DNA of 12,145 bases from Verrucomicrobiota bacterium. GTDB lineage: Bacteria > Chlamydiota > Chlamydiia > Chlamydiales > Rhabdochlamydiaceae. Position numbers and translations under genes: made by a program. Positions 1-7,388 of the stretch are shown here, in pieces. The notes below the pieces were generated by a model. That model did not search any database. It worked only from the letters and a program-made list of their open reading frames with translations, and was not told the DNA's origin. The stretch lies in NCBI GenBank assembly GCA_903970455.1, contig CAJCIW010000034.1, positions 1 through 12,145 of the forward strand, in the 5' to 3' direction. Position 1 is the first letter of the stretch, and each line of letters begins with the position of its first letter.

Positions 1-30
1 AGTTTCTAAAAGCGTTGCATTAAAAATTAT

Positions 31-60
31 CTTAGAGCCATATCTAAGCATATGGCTAAG
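31..60 (+). promoter_or_regulatory. Inverted repeat enclosing the start codon of the permease-Usp gene
   Basis: AGCCATAT (36-43) and ATATGGCT (50-57) are perfect reverse complements separated by the six bases CTAAGC. CTT (31-33) can also pair with AAG (58-60) across a two-base bulge, giving up to 11 pairs. The ATG at 52-54 lies in the 3' arm, and no purine-rich Shine-Dalgarno stretch precedes it. If transcribed, the hairpin would bury the start codon, which suggests translational control. It could instead be a protein-binding dyad. I see no convincing promoter in bases 1-51, so the transcript start is unknown. Confidence 0.5.
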
Positions 61-1956
61 AATCATCTGGCAAACACCATCGTCCAAATGAAGAGGGCGA
101 CTCTTAAGCGTGTCTTAGGGGTCTTTGACCTGTTCGCGATCGGTTATGGGGACTTGGGCTCTTCCATTTACTATGCTCTGGGGGTTACAGCGCTTTTTGC
201 CCTCGGAGCGACGCCCATTGCCCTTGGCTTGGCAGGGGTAGTTTTCATTTGCACAGCATTGACCTATGCCGAGATGTCCTCGACGATCCATGAGTCGGGA
301 GGGTCGGCGAGTTTTGCGAGGCATGCATTCAACGATTTCATTTCTTTTATTGCGGGTTGGGGGCTCCTCCTCGATTACATCGTGACAATCGCCATTTCAG
401 CTTTTGCTGTGGGCCCTTATTTGGCTTACTTTTTTCGCGAACTGCATAAAACTCCCGTGCAAATTGTCTTCTCAATCGCGTTGTTGCTCATTCTATTCGC
501 GATGAACGTCATTGGAGTCAAACAATCAACACGGATCAGCCTGGTTTTGACGACGATCACTGTCCTTGTGCAGGCCGTTGTCATTGCGATCGGCTTGAGC
601 ACATTGCTCAATGTGGAATACGTCGTGGAACGGATTCGGATTAATGTGCCGAATGCCAGCTGGTCGCCGACCTGGAGCGAATTTTTTAAAGGGGTCGCCA
701 TGGCGATGGTCGCCTACACGGGGATCGAATCGATCGCTCAGCTTGCGGCCGAGTCAAAGAAGCCTGTTCGGACAGTGCCTCGCGCTGTCGTATTGACAAT
801 GGGGGTCCTTCTTTTCATGTATATAGGGATTTCCGTAGTGGCGCTTTCTGCGATAGATCCTAAAGTTCTAGGAACAAAATATATCTTGAACCCTGTTGCC
901 GCCATTGTCGATGCTTTGCCATTCGGCAGTAAGGTGTTATCGCCGATGATCGCCTTGATCGCTGCTATCGTCCTTGCTGTGGCGGCAAACGCCGGCATGA
1001 TGGGGGCATCGCGTCTCTCTTACAACATGGGGGAGTATTACCAATTGCCCCGCTTTTTTTATGCGATCCATCCTCGTTTTCGCACACCGATTGTCGCCCT
1101 AGCTTTTTTTACCATCCTCGCCAGCTTCGTTGTTTTAGCGAGTCGAGGGAGCATGGACTTCTTGGCAGACCTTTACAACTTTGGGGCCATGCTCGCGTTC
1201 CTCTCTGCTCATTTGTCATTGATTTGTTTGCGGATAAAAAAACCTGATATGAAACGCCCTTTCCGGGCTCCGCTGAATATTCCTTTCGGCCAGTATTCCC
1301 TTCCTCTTACTGCGATCATCGGCGCACTGGCGACATTTAGCGTTTGGTGCCTTGTGGTCATTACCAAACCGCAGGGGCGTTATTTGGGATTTGCCTGGAT
1401 GACATTCGGTGTGATCATGTATTTCAGCTATCGGAAAAAGAGGAAATTAAAAGCGATGGGCCATGTCGCGATCGAAGAGATCAAAGTTCCGGGCTATGAA
1501 CCCTTGGAGGTGAAAAAGATCTTGGTTCCTACCCGCGGGGGGATGCAGACGGAGACAGTGCAAATGGCCTGCGAGATTGCTAAGCTGCACGGTGCGAGCG
1601 TGACTGCCCTCCAAGTGATTGAAATTCCTGCCTCTCTTCCTTTAGACATCAAACTCCCGCATCGGATGGCGCTGGCGGAGGCGATTTTAAAGAGATCTGA
1701 AGCAATTGCCAGAGAAATTGGAGTCGATATCGAACTGAGCGTTGTCCGCGCGCGCTCCCTTCCGGATACCGTTCTAGAAATAGCTGAAAAAGGAAAATTC
1801 GATCTTCTCGTCTTAGGCTCATTAAAATCTTCTCAAGAGCCTAAGACGAAAAAAACGAGCATTGCGACAGATATCATTTTGCGCAAGGCGCGTTGCCGAG
1901 TATGGATTTGCGCAACCGATCCGGATGAACACGAGTATTCTACCCTCCTTACTTAA
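52..1956 (+). CDS. APC-superfamily permease with C-terminal Usp domain
   Basis: A 634-residue inner-membrane secondary transporter, probably for amino acids or related solutes. Residues ~20-460 form the hydrophobic core with about 12 membrane segments. The first helix is broken by the Gly/Ser-rich GYGDLGSS stretch (31-38), and the hallmark sixth-helix region AYTGIESIAQLAAESKKP (221-238) is the classic APC signature. A basic cytoplasmic stretch (RKKRK, 461-465) leads into a Usp-like domain, ~488-622, starting KKILVPTRGG. Fusions of this kind are known in APC transporters, where the soluble domain is thought to regulate transport. The Usp nucleotide-binding loop looks degenerate: after VLGS (587-590) the expected G-x2-G-x9-G(S/T) spacing is absent, so ATP binding is doubtful. 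The substrate cannot be read from sequence; a KimA-type potassium carrier is a less likely alternative. The start at 52 lacks a Shine-Dalgarno site; Met13 (base 88) is a fallback. The stop codon overlaps that of convergent oppF. Confidence 0.88.
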   Translation: MAKNHLANTIVQMKRATLKRVLGVFDLFAIGYGDLGSSIYYALGVTALFALGATPIALGLAGVVFICTALTYAEMSSTIHESGGSASFARHAFNDFISFIAGWGLLLDYIVTIAISAFAVGPYLAYFFRELHKTPVQIVFSIALLLILFAMNVIGVKQSTRISLVLTTITVLVQAVVIAIGLSTLLNVEYVVERIRINVPNASWSPTWSEFFKGVAMAMVAYTGIESIAQLAAESKKPVRTVPRAVVLTMGVLLFMYIGISVVALSAIDPKVLGTKYILNPVAAIVDALPFGSKVLSPMIALIAAIVLAVAANAGMMGASRLSYNMGEYYQLPRFFYAIHPRFRTPIVALAFFTILASFVVLASRGSMDFLADLYNFGAMLAFLSAHLSLICLRIKKPDMKRPFRAPLNIPFGQYSLPLTAIIGALATFSVWCLVVITKPQGRYLGFAWMTFGVIMYFSYRKKRKLKAMGHVAIEEIKVPGYEPLEVKKILVPTRGGMQTETVQMACEIAKLHGASVTALQVIEIPASLPLDIKLPHRMALAEAILKRSEAIAREIGVDIELSVVRARSLPDTVLEIAEKGKFDLLVLGSLKSSQEPKTKKTSIATDIILRKARCRVWICATDPDEHEYSTLLT

Positions 1957-2890
1957 CCCAGTGACAGGCGGCGAAATGGCCGGGGGCGATTTCTCGATGC
2001 TCGGGGGCTACTTCTTGGCAGAGGGGGGTCGCATGAGGGCAGCGGCTGGCAAAGGGGCACCCTTTAGGCATAGCGAGGGGGCTGGGAACTTCTCCTTTGA
2101 GCGCCACGCGACGCCGTTTTCGTTCCAGGAGGGGATCGGGGATGGGAATCGCCGAAAGCAGCGCCTGAGTGTAGGGATGAAGGGGGTTGCTATAGAGTTC
2201 TTCAGCGGAAGCGATCTCGACGATATTTCCCAAATACATGACGGCGACGCGATCGGAGATGTATTTCACCATGGCCAGATCATGGGCGATAAATAAATAG
2301 GTCAAGCCGAGTTCTTTTTGCAGATTTTTGAGAAGGTTGACGATCTGCGCCTGCACAGAAACATCGAGCGCTGAGATGGGCTCATCGCAAACGATGAACT
2401 GGGGTTTTAAGGCTAAAGCGCGCGCGATGCCGATCCTTTGCCTCTGCCCTCCGGAAAATTCATGAGGGAAACGGCCCAACGCCGATTCGCTGAGACCCAC
2501 CATGCGAGTGAGTTCTTTCAAATAATTTTCCATTCCATTCTTAGGGACAACGCGATGGATGTGCAAAGGTTCACGGATGATATCGGCAGCCGTCATACGG
2601 GGATTGAGCGAGGAATAAGGGTCTTGAAAAATGATCTGCGCATTGCGCCGAAAGGAGAAGAGTTCCTGCCGATTAAACGAGATTAAATTTTTGTTCTCAT
2701 AAACCACTTCTCCCGAGGTGATCTCTTCGAGGCGAAGCAAGCATCTCCCTGTGGTTGATTTGCCGCAGCCCGATTCTCCAACAAGTCCTAATGTTTCTCC
2801 CTTCGAGATGGTAAAAGAAATATCGCGGATGGCAACGAGCTGTTTACCTTGAACATTAAATTCCTTGCGTAGGTTTTTGACTTCGATCAT
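1949..2890 (-). CDS. oppF: Oligopeptide ABC transporter ATP-binding protein OppF
   Basis: A 313-residue ATPase that pairs with OppD on the cytoplasmic face to drive peptide import. Visible motifs: Walker [10 protein letters not shown] (38-46), Q-loop Gln89 in FQDPYSSLNP, signature FSGGQRQR (145-152), Walker B FIVCDEP with Asp169-Glu170, and a downstream His switch in IAHDL. The C-terminal oligopeptide-family extension contains a Cys cluster (CPFASRCPHATPLC, then ACHW), which in some relatives binds an iron-sulfur cluster. I chose the ATG at 2888-2890 because it overlaps the oppD stop as ATGA and begins with the typical MIEVKNLRK. An in-frame ATG at 2923 would add 11 residues with no family resemblance. 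It is the last gene of the operon. Its TAA (1949-1951) falls inside the end of the convergent permease gene, leaving no room for a conventional terminator between them. Confidence 0.93.
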   Translation of the reverse strand: MIEVKNLRKEFNVQGKQLVAIRDISFTISKGETLGLVGESGCGKSTTGRCLLRLEEITSGEVVYENKNLISFNRQELFSFRRNAQIIFQDPYSSLNPRMTAADIIREPLHIHRVVPKNGMENYLKELTRMVGLSESALGRFPHEFSGGQRQRIGIARALALKPQFIVCDEPISALDVSVQAQIVNLLKNLQKELGLTYLFIAHDLAMVKYISDRVAVMYLGNIVEIASAEELYSNPLHPYTQALLSAIPIPDPLLERKRRRVALKGEVPSPLAMPKGCPFASRCPHATPLCQEVAPEHREIAPGHFAACHWVK

Positions 2891-3867
2891 TGGGTTGTTC
2901 CATCGTATTTGTAACAGGCGCAAGTATGGTTAGTGGCTACTTCGAAGAGTGGCGGCTGCCCTAATGTGCAGATCTTCATCGCATCAGGACACCTGGCGCA
3001 AAAGCCGCAGTATTTTAGCGGGTGGGTCAAGTTCGGCGGTGCACCCTCAATGGGGATAAGCGGCCGCTCCTTAGGCTGGTTGAGACGTGGAATCGCAGAG
3101 AGAAGACGCTGAGTATAGGGATGCTGAGGGGAAGAAAAGAGCTGGTCCACAGTCGCGCATTCGACAATTTGCCCAGCGTACATGACCATGACGCGGTCGC
3201 ACATTTTGGCAATCACGCTTAAGTCATGCGTAATCAAAAGAAGGGTTGCCTTTGTCTCTTTTTGAATCTCGAGCAGCAAATCGAGGATTTGCGCTTGAAT
3301 GGTCACATCGAGGGCTGTGGTCGGTTCGTCCGCGAGCAAAATTTTAGGTTTGCAGGCAAGGGCAAGAGCGATCATGGCCCGTTGCCGCATCCCTCCGCTT
3401 AAAGTATGGGGATACGTATGGAAGCGCTCTTCGGGATGAGGGATTCCGACTTGTTTTAAAGTCTCGATAGCAATTGCCCGCCCTTCGCTGCGGGGAGTGG
3501 TCGGAAAATGGCGCAAATACCCTTCCATGATCTGCCAGCCAATTTTTGCTGTCGGATTGAGGGAGGTCATCGGATCCTGGAAGATCATCCCGATCTCTTT
3601 GCCGCGCACCGATTGCATCTTTTTTTCCGAAAAGGAGAGGAGATTTTCTTCCTGATAAAGAACTTCTCCGGAACATTCACAGTTGTAGCGGGAGTTGAGT
3701 TGAACCAGGGCTTTAGCCGTTGCGCTTTTGCCGCAGCCCGATTCGCCGACAATGCCGAGGGTTTCTCCTTCGTACAAACAAAAATCGACTCCACGAACAG
3801 CATGAAGAAGCTCCCCGAGAGTGTGAAACTTCACGTGCAAATTGCGAATCTCCAATATCTTTTTCAC
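2887..3867 (-). CDS. oppD: Oligopeptide ABC transporter ATP-binding protein OppD
   Basis: A 326-residue ATPase of the peptide importer, the partner of OppF. Walker [10 protein letters not shown] is at 41-49, Q-loop Gln97 in [10 protein letters not shown], signature LSGGMRQR at 156-163, and Walker B ILLADEP with catalytic Glu181. The C-terminus carries the oligopeptide-family Cys motif ([14 protein letters not shown], then CAC). The start is a GTG at 3865-3867; its bases overlap the oppC stop as GTGA, and a GAGG sequence lies 8 bases upstream. No closer in-frame ATG would keep Walker A. Both catalytic motifs are intact. Because its start overlaps the end of oppC, translation probably depends partly on ribosomes finishing oppC, which is interrupted by a TAG about 200 codons earlier. 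Confidence 0.93.
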   Translation of the reverse strand: MKKILEIRNLHVKFHTLGELLHAVRGVDFCLYEGETLGIVGESGCGKSATAKALVQLNSRYNCECSGEVLYQEENLLSFSEKKMQSVRGKEIGMIFQDPMTSLNPTAKIGWQIMEGYLRHFPTTPRSEGRAIAIETLKQVGIPHPEERFHTYPHTLSGGMRQRAMIALALACKPKILLADEPTTALDVTIQAQILDLLLEIQKETKATLLLITHDLSVIAKMCDRVMVMYAGQIVECATVDQLFSSPQHPYTQRLLSAIPRLNQPKERPLIPIEGAPPNLTHPLKYCGFCARCPDAMKICTLGQPPLFEVATNHTCACYKYDGTTQ

Positions 3868-4781
3868 CTTCTCAACCTCGGGTCAAAAGCGTCGCGCAGA
3901 CCATCCCCCAGCAAATTAAAGCTCAGCATGGTCAAACTGATGAACGTCGCCGGAAAAAAAAGACGCCAGGGATAGTAGCGCAGCGCGGGAAGCCCATCGT
4001 TGGCCATCGTCCCCCAACTGGCGATTGGAGCTTGAACGCCAAGCCCCAGAAAACTTAAAAAAGCCTCCGCAAAAATCGCTGTCGGGATGGTCAGTGTCAA
4101 AGTGACGATGATAGGCCCCATCGCATTGGGAATGAGATGGCGGAGCAGAATGCGGCGGCGCGATGCGCCCAGGGCAAGCGCGGCTCTGACATAATCTTGC
4201 TGCTTGATCTGTAAAATCTGGCTGCGGACGATGCGGGCCATATTGATCCAACCGGTGATCGTCAGTGCGATGATGATCGTCATTATGCCGGGGCCGATGA
4301 TGACCATCAGAAGAATGACGACGAGAAGATAAGGGATCGCATAAAGCACATCGGCTATCCGCATCATCCATTCTTCGGCTTTGCCGCCAAGCATGCCGGC
4401 GATGGCGCCGAAGAGCACCCCAACGACGAGATCGACAAGCGAGGCGGTGATGCCCACGAACAGAGAAATGCGGGCTCCCTACCAGCAACGCGTAAAAAGA
4501 TCTCTGCCGAGTTCATCCGTCCCAAACCAAAAAGTCGCATTAGGGGCCTCATTTTTCAAAGAAAGCTGCGTCTCGTAGTAAGTGAAATGGGAAAGAAAAG
4601 GTCCTGCGATGGCCATGACCATCAATAGGCACAACGAGGCCAGGCCGAACATCGCGAGTTTATTCCGTTTTAGACGGCGCCAAGCGTCCTGCCAGTAGGA
4701 GACAGATGCAGCATAGATAGTGGACTCTTCAATGGCTTTTTTTTCGGTTTCGCTTAGCGGAGCATATAATGAATCATTCAT
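3864..4781 (-). pseudogene. oppC: Oligopeptide ABC transporter permease OppC, interrupted by an in-frame TAG
   Basis: Read through the stop, this is a 305-codon inner-membrane permease of the BPD_transp_1 (MetI-like) family that pairs with OppB to form the channel. Codons 1-100 contain the cytoplasmic N-terminus, the first membrane helix (~42-62) and the family motif FGTDELGRDLF. Codon 101 (bases 4481-4479) is TAG. The reading frame continues unchanged with GARISLFVG, five further helices and the EAA loop (YVRAALALGASRRRILLRHL, codons ~198-217), ending FDPRLRR. Family members have Tyr just before GAR, so one base change from TAT or TAC explains the stop. The rest shows no decay: no frameshift and no other stop. 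Possibilities are a recent loss-of-function mutation, a sequencing or assembly error, suppression of the amber codon, or re-initiation at GTG 4457 (codon 109, inside helix 2). It starts 8 bases inside the oppB end and overlaps oppD by 4. Confidence 0.85.
4479..4481 (-). other. oppC: In-frame amber (TAG) codon within oppC
   Basis: The plus-strand bases CTA read TAG on the coding strand, following TGG (Trp100) and preceding GGA-GCC-CGC (Gly-Ala-Arg). The upstream segment (from 4781) and the downstream segment (to 3864) are in the same frame, as 4781 minus 4457 is 324, a multiple of three. Both halves match OppC without gap. Only the third base differs from a Tyr codon. Confidence 0.95.
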
Positions 4782-5697
4782 TTTTCAAACGAATCCTCGG
4801 GTCAATGAAACAGTATAAGAGATCGACTAAAAAAACGGATAGGATCAGGATCGCGCTATAGAAGATCGTCGTGCCCATGATGACTGTATAGTCGCGGTTT
4901 GTGATGCTCGTGACAAACCATTGGCCAAGCCCCGGGATGCCAAAAATTTTTTCTATCGCAAAGCTGCCGGTGAGGATAGCAGCGGTCAAAGGCCCCAGGT
5001 AGGTGACGACTGGTAAAAGAGCGTTTCGGGTGACATGGAAAAAGACGATTTGAAAGGCATTGAGCCCCTTGGATTTTGCCGTTTGAATGTAATCTTGCTG
5101 CATCACTTCGACCATATTTCCCCGGGTCAGCCGAGCGATGAAAGCTAGCGGGAGCGCGGCAAGTGAAAGGGCAGGCATGATCGATTGAGAAAAAGTCCCC
5201 CATCTCGCAACGGGTAAAAGATCGCATTTCATCGCAAGAAAATATTGTAAGAAGCTGGCGAGGATAAAACTTGGAACGGAGATCCCGACGACGGCGACGA
5301 GCATGGTGAGGTGGTCTTGCCACTTGAGATGTTTTAGAGAGGCGATGGAACCCAACGTAATCCCTCCGAAGACGGCGATACAGAGGGCTTCCATGCCAAG
5401 GCAAAAAGAAACGGGAAACCCGTCTGCTATAATTTCATTGACGGTGCGCCCTTCGTATTTGAAGGAAGGGCCAAGTTCAAAGCTCAAGATCCCTTTAAGG
5501 TATTTCGCAAACTGAATGTAGAGGGGTTGATCGAGACCATAATGCTTATGCATCGCCTGAAGAATTTCTTCAGGGATCGCTCTTTCCTGGACAAACGGGT
5601 CTCCGGGAATCGCATGCATCAAAAAAAAGGTGAGGGTCGTCACAACAAAGAGAGAGAGAAGAAGAATTCCGGCTTTTTTAGCGAGATATTGTATCAT
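4774..5697 (-). CDS. oppB: Oligopeptide ABC transporter permease OppB
   Basis: A 307-residue inner-membrane permease of the same family as OppC, forming the other half of the peptide channel. It starts with the typical helix ending in FFLMHAIPGDPF (24-35), followed by a periplasmic loop and five further helices. The cytoplasmic EAA loop, which docks onto the ATPases, is YIQTAKSKGLNAFQIVFFH (203-221), and the family motif EKIFGIPGLGQW is at 249-260. It ends FIDPRIRLKNE. Length is as usual for OppB/DppB, and no residues appear missing. The ATG at 5695-5697 has a GGAG 4 bases upstream and lies 20 bases inside the end of oppA; its TGA overlaps the oppC start by 8 bases. These overlaps indicate one transcript with coupled translation. 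Confidence 0.93.
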   Translation of the reverse strand: MIQYLAKKAGILLLSLFVVTTLTFFLMHAIPGDPFVQERAIPEEILQAMHKHYGLDQPLYIQFAKYLKGILSFELGPSFKYEGRTVNEIIADGFPVSFCLGMEALCIAVFGGITLGSIASLKHLKWQDHLTMLVAVVGISVPSFILASFLQYFLAMKCDLLPVARWGTFSQSIMPALSLAALPLAFIARLTRGNMVEVMQQDYIQTAKSKGLNAFQIVFFHVTRNALLPVVTYLGPLTAAILTGSFAIEKIFGIPGLGQWFVTSITNRDYTVIMGTTIFYSAILILSVFLVDLLYCFIDPRIRLKNE

Positions 5698-7282
5698 CTA
5701 TCTCCACATAGGCCCATTTGAGATCGAGATCGTTCAATTCGGAGAGATAGACTCCTTTTGCATACGGTTTTTTGACATAAACCCCCGTATAGAAATAGAT
5801 CGGGGCGATCGGCATCTCATCGATCAGGAGTTTTTCAGCTTCTTTTAGCAAGGCCGTGCGCTTCTCCTGATCGGTCGCTTGGTCGGCGCGTTCGAGCAGT
5901 TCAGAATATTGGGGATGAGTCCATTGAGAGTGGTTGTTGCTGCTCGACAAATAGCGGTAGAAGTCCAAAAATGTGCTGGGATCGTTGATGTTGGCAAGCC
6001 CGCCCATGCGTGCAATTTGGAATTTGTGGTGGCGCAATTCATCAAGGAAGACTTTCCATTCTTTGTTTTCCAATTTCACTCGGATGCCGAGGGCCTGATG
6101 CCACTGCTCCTGGATCGCCTGGGCGATTTTATGATGGCCGACAGCAGTATTATAACTCAAAGTCACCTGGGGAAATTGGTGAGGTTTAAGGCCCAATTCT
6201 TCTAAGCCGCGCTTGAATAGTTTTTTTGCCTCATCGATATCATTGTCGCGGAAATGGGGCTGTGTATTTTTCCACATCGTCGGAGGGATAAGTCCGGTCG
6301 CAGGCTTTTGCCCCATTTGAGCGACATTGGAGACAATCGCCTGCCGATTGATCGCTAAAGCAAAGGCTTTTCGGATATTGACATTGTTAAAAGGGAATTC
6401 CTTAGTATTAAAAACATAATAATAAGTGCCGGCAATATCAAAATGGTTAAGTACCCCTTTTTTTTCTAGCGCCGATAGCGCTTCCGTGGGCAGATTCGAG
6501 TGAGGATAGCCGGCCCAATCGAGCTCCCCGTTTTCAAACATCGTCAGTTCTGTAGTCTCATCTTCGATGATCGTATAAACGACTCGCTCGAGCTTCGTAT
6601 TCTCTTTGTCCCAATAATGGGGGTTTTTTGCCATGACAATGCAATCATGGTGCCGCCACTCCTGCATGAAGAAAACCCCGTTGCTGACATAATGATCTTG
6701 AGTCCAATTCGAAAGCCGGCTCGTGATATGAGAGGGGACGGGGAAAAAGACAGAGGTGGAAAGAGCGGAAAGAAGATAGGGGACTGGATGGTCTAAATCG
6801 ACTTGAAGAGTTTTCTCATCCAAGGCTTTGACTCCCACCTCATCGACCGGACAGCGCTGCGCTTTGGCTGCCTGCGCATTCTTGATGATGTATAAATCAC
6901 TGGCAAACTCGCAGGGAAATGCCGGATTTAAGATCCCTTTCCATGTTTTTTCAAAATCATAGGCCGTGACGGGCTCTCCATCGGACCATTTGGCTTCCCG
7001 CAGAGTAAAAGTATAACGCTTAAGGTCGTTGGAAATTTCAATTTTTTCCGCGGCGGCAGGGATAGGCTGCCCATTGGGATCAATACGAGTCAACCCTTCA
7101 AAACACAATTTGATGACAGCAATCGAAACGGTGTCCGTTGCTCTGCGCGGATCAAGGGTAGGAGGCTCTGCATGCAGATTTAATCGCAGCTCCTGCGTTT
7201 TGGGACTGTAGGCATTCTCTTTATTGGTACAGCCACCAAGACACAGGGAAAGCGGCAGTGTTGAGCAAATCCATCGGTGCAT
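5678..7282 (-). CDS. oppA: Oligopeptide-binding lipoprotein OppA
   Basis: A 534-residue extracytoplasmic solute-binding protein of the SBP_bac_5 family, which captures peptides and delivers them to OppBC. A short signal peptide ends in the lipobox LGGC; Cys18 is the expected lipidated residue, anchoring the protein to the membrane. Family features include the opening LHAEPPTLDPRRATD (36-50) and the conserved block with KRYTFTLREAKWSDGEPVTA (88-107). Length is normal for the family. The start is supported by AAGGAG (7288-7293), 5 bases before the ATG. A promoter-like sequence lies just upstream, making this the first gene of an A-B-C-D-F operon. Peptide specificity cannot be read from sequence; chlamydiae usually carry several OppA paralogues with differing substrates. 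Confidence 0.93.
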   Translation of the reverse strand: MHRWICSTLPLSLCLGGCTNKENAYSPKTQELRLNLHAEPPTLDPRRATDTVSIAVIKLCFEGLTRIDPNGQPIPAAAEKIEISNDLKRYTFTLREAKWSDGEPVTAYDFEKTWKGILNPAFPCEFASDLYIIKNAQAAKAQRCPVDEVGVKALDEKTLQVDLDHPVPYLLSALSTSVFFPVPSHITSRLSNWTQDHYVSNGVFFMQEWRHHDCIVMAKNPHYWDKENTKLERVVYTIIEDETTELTMFENGELDWAGYPHSNLPTEALSALEKKGVLNHFDIAGTYYYVFNTKEFPFNNVNIRKAFALAINRQAIVSNVAQMGQKPATGLIPPTMWKNTQPHFRDNDIDEAKKLFKRGLEELGLKPHQFPQVTLSYNTAVGHHKIAQAIQEQWHQALGIRVKLENKEWKVFLDELRHHKFQIARMGGLANINDPSTFLDFYRYLSSSNNHSQWTHPQYSELLERADQATDQEKRTALLKEAEKLLIDEMPIAPIYFYTGVYVKKPYAKGVYLSELNDLDLKWAYVEIDDTISR

Positions 7283-7287
7283 GCAGA

Positions 7288-7305
7288 CTCCTTGCTAATA
7301 AGGAG
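7288..7305 (-). promoter_or_regulatory. oppA ribosome-binding site within a short inverted repeat
   Basis: On the coding strand CTCCTT (7305-7300), six bases (ATTAGC), then AAGGAG (7293-7288) form a 6-bp perfect inverted repeat. The second arm is the oppA Shine-Dalgarno sequence, 5 bases before the ATG. Pairing would hide the ribosome-binding site. If the promoter proposed at 7308-7335 is correct, transcription begins near 7301 and much of the first arm is untranscribed. The fold therefore matters only for transcripts starting further upstream, such as readthrough from ahpC. Confidence 0.4.
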
Positions 7306-7307
7306 AT

Positions 7308-7335
7308 ACTATAAACGATTGGAAATTTTCGTAAA
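7308..7335 (-). promoter_or_regulatory. Probable sigma70-type promoter of the opp operon
   Basis: On the minus strand TTTACG (7335-7330) and TATAGT (7313-7308) are separated by 16 bases, matching the -35 and -10 consensus at 4 and 5 of 6 positions. The predicted transcript start, around 7301, leaves a leader of about 20 bases that contains the oppA Shine-Dalgarno site. Identified by eye only. Confidence 0.45.
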
Positions 7336-7346
7336 GGGATAGGATG

Positions 7347-7370
7347 GGGTGCCGGAGGAGGCCGGCACCC
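7347..7370 (-). terminator. GC-rich hairpin after the peroxiredoxin gene
   Basis: GGGTGCCGG and CCGGCACCC form a perfect 9-bp stem with a 6-base loop, beginning 18 bases after the peroxiredoxin stop. On the transcribed strand it is followed by CATCCTATCCCTTT, which is pyrimidine-rich but not a proper U run. It may be a weak intrinsic terminator, or a structure protecting the mRNA 3' end. It sits between two genes on the same strand, ahpC and oppA. Confidence 0.6.
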
Positions 7371-7388
7371 GGGGATGATCGGGATCAC

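Noticed and set aside
20..60. The hairpin at 31-60 as a minus-strand terminator, since it is followed by a T-rich stretch on that strand
   Set aside because: No minus-strand gene ends near it; it would serve only an antisense extension of the opp transcript almost 2 kb away. I kept the start-codon interpretation.
1862..2296. Plus-strand 144-codon frame across the convergent gene ends
   Set aside because: It overlaps two genes with clear family motifs and has no recognisable domain of its own.
2891..2923. Upstream in-frame ATG of oppF (11 residues longer)
   Set aside because: The extension lies wholly within the oppD end, has no family resemblance, and the downstream ATG forms a typical ATGA overlap.
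3508..3975. Long plus-strand reading frame of 155 codons opposite oppD
   Set aside because: It mirrors oppD and the oppC end, shows no family motif, and the opposite strand has complete ABC ATPase signatures.
3916..4488. Minus-strand 190-codon frame overlapping oppC in another frame, spanning the TAG
   Set aside because: Its translation is His/Arg/Asp-rich with no membrane helices, while the oppC frame reads as a proper permease on both sides of the stop.
3864..4781. A frameshift as the cause of the oppC interruption
   Set aside because: Both pieces are in exactly the same frame and join through a single TAG codon, so substitution, not insertion or deletion, explains it.
4856..5404. Minus-strand 182-codon frame inside oppB
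   Set aside because: Off-frame shadow of oppB with low-complexity Arg/His-rich composition and no ribosome-binding site.
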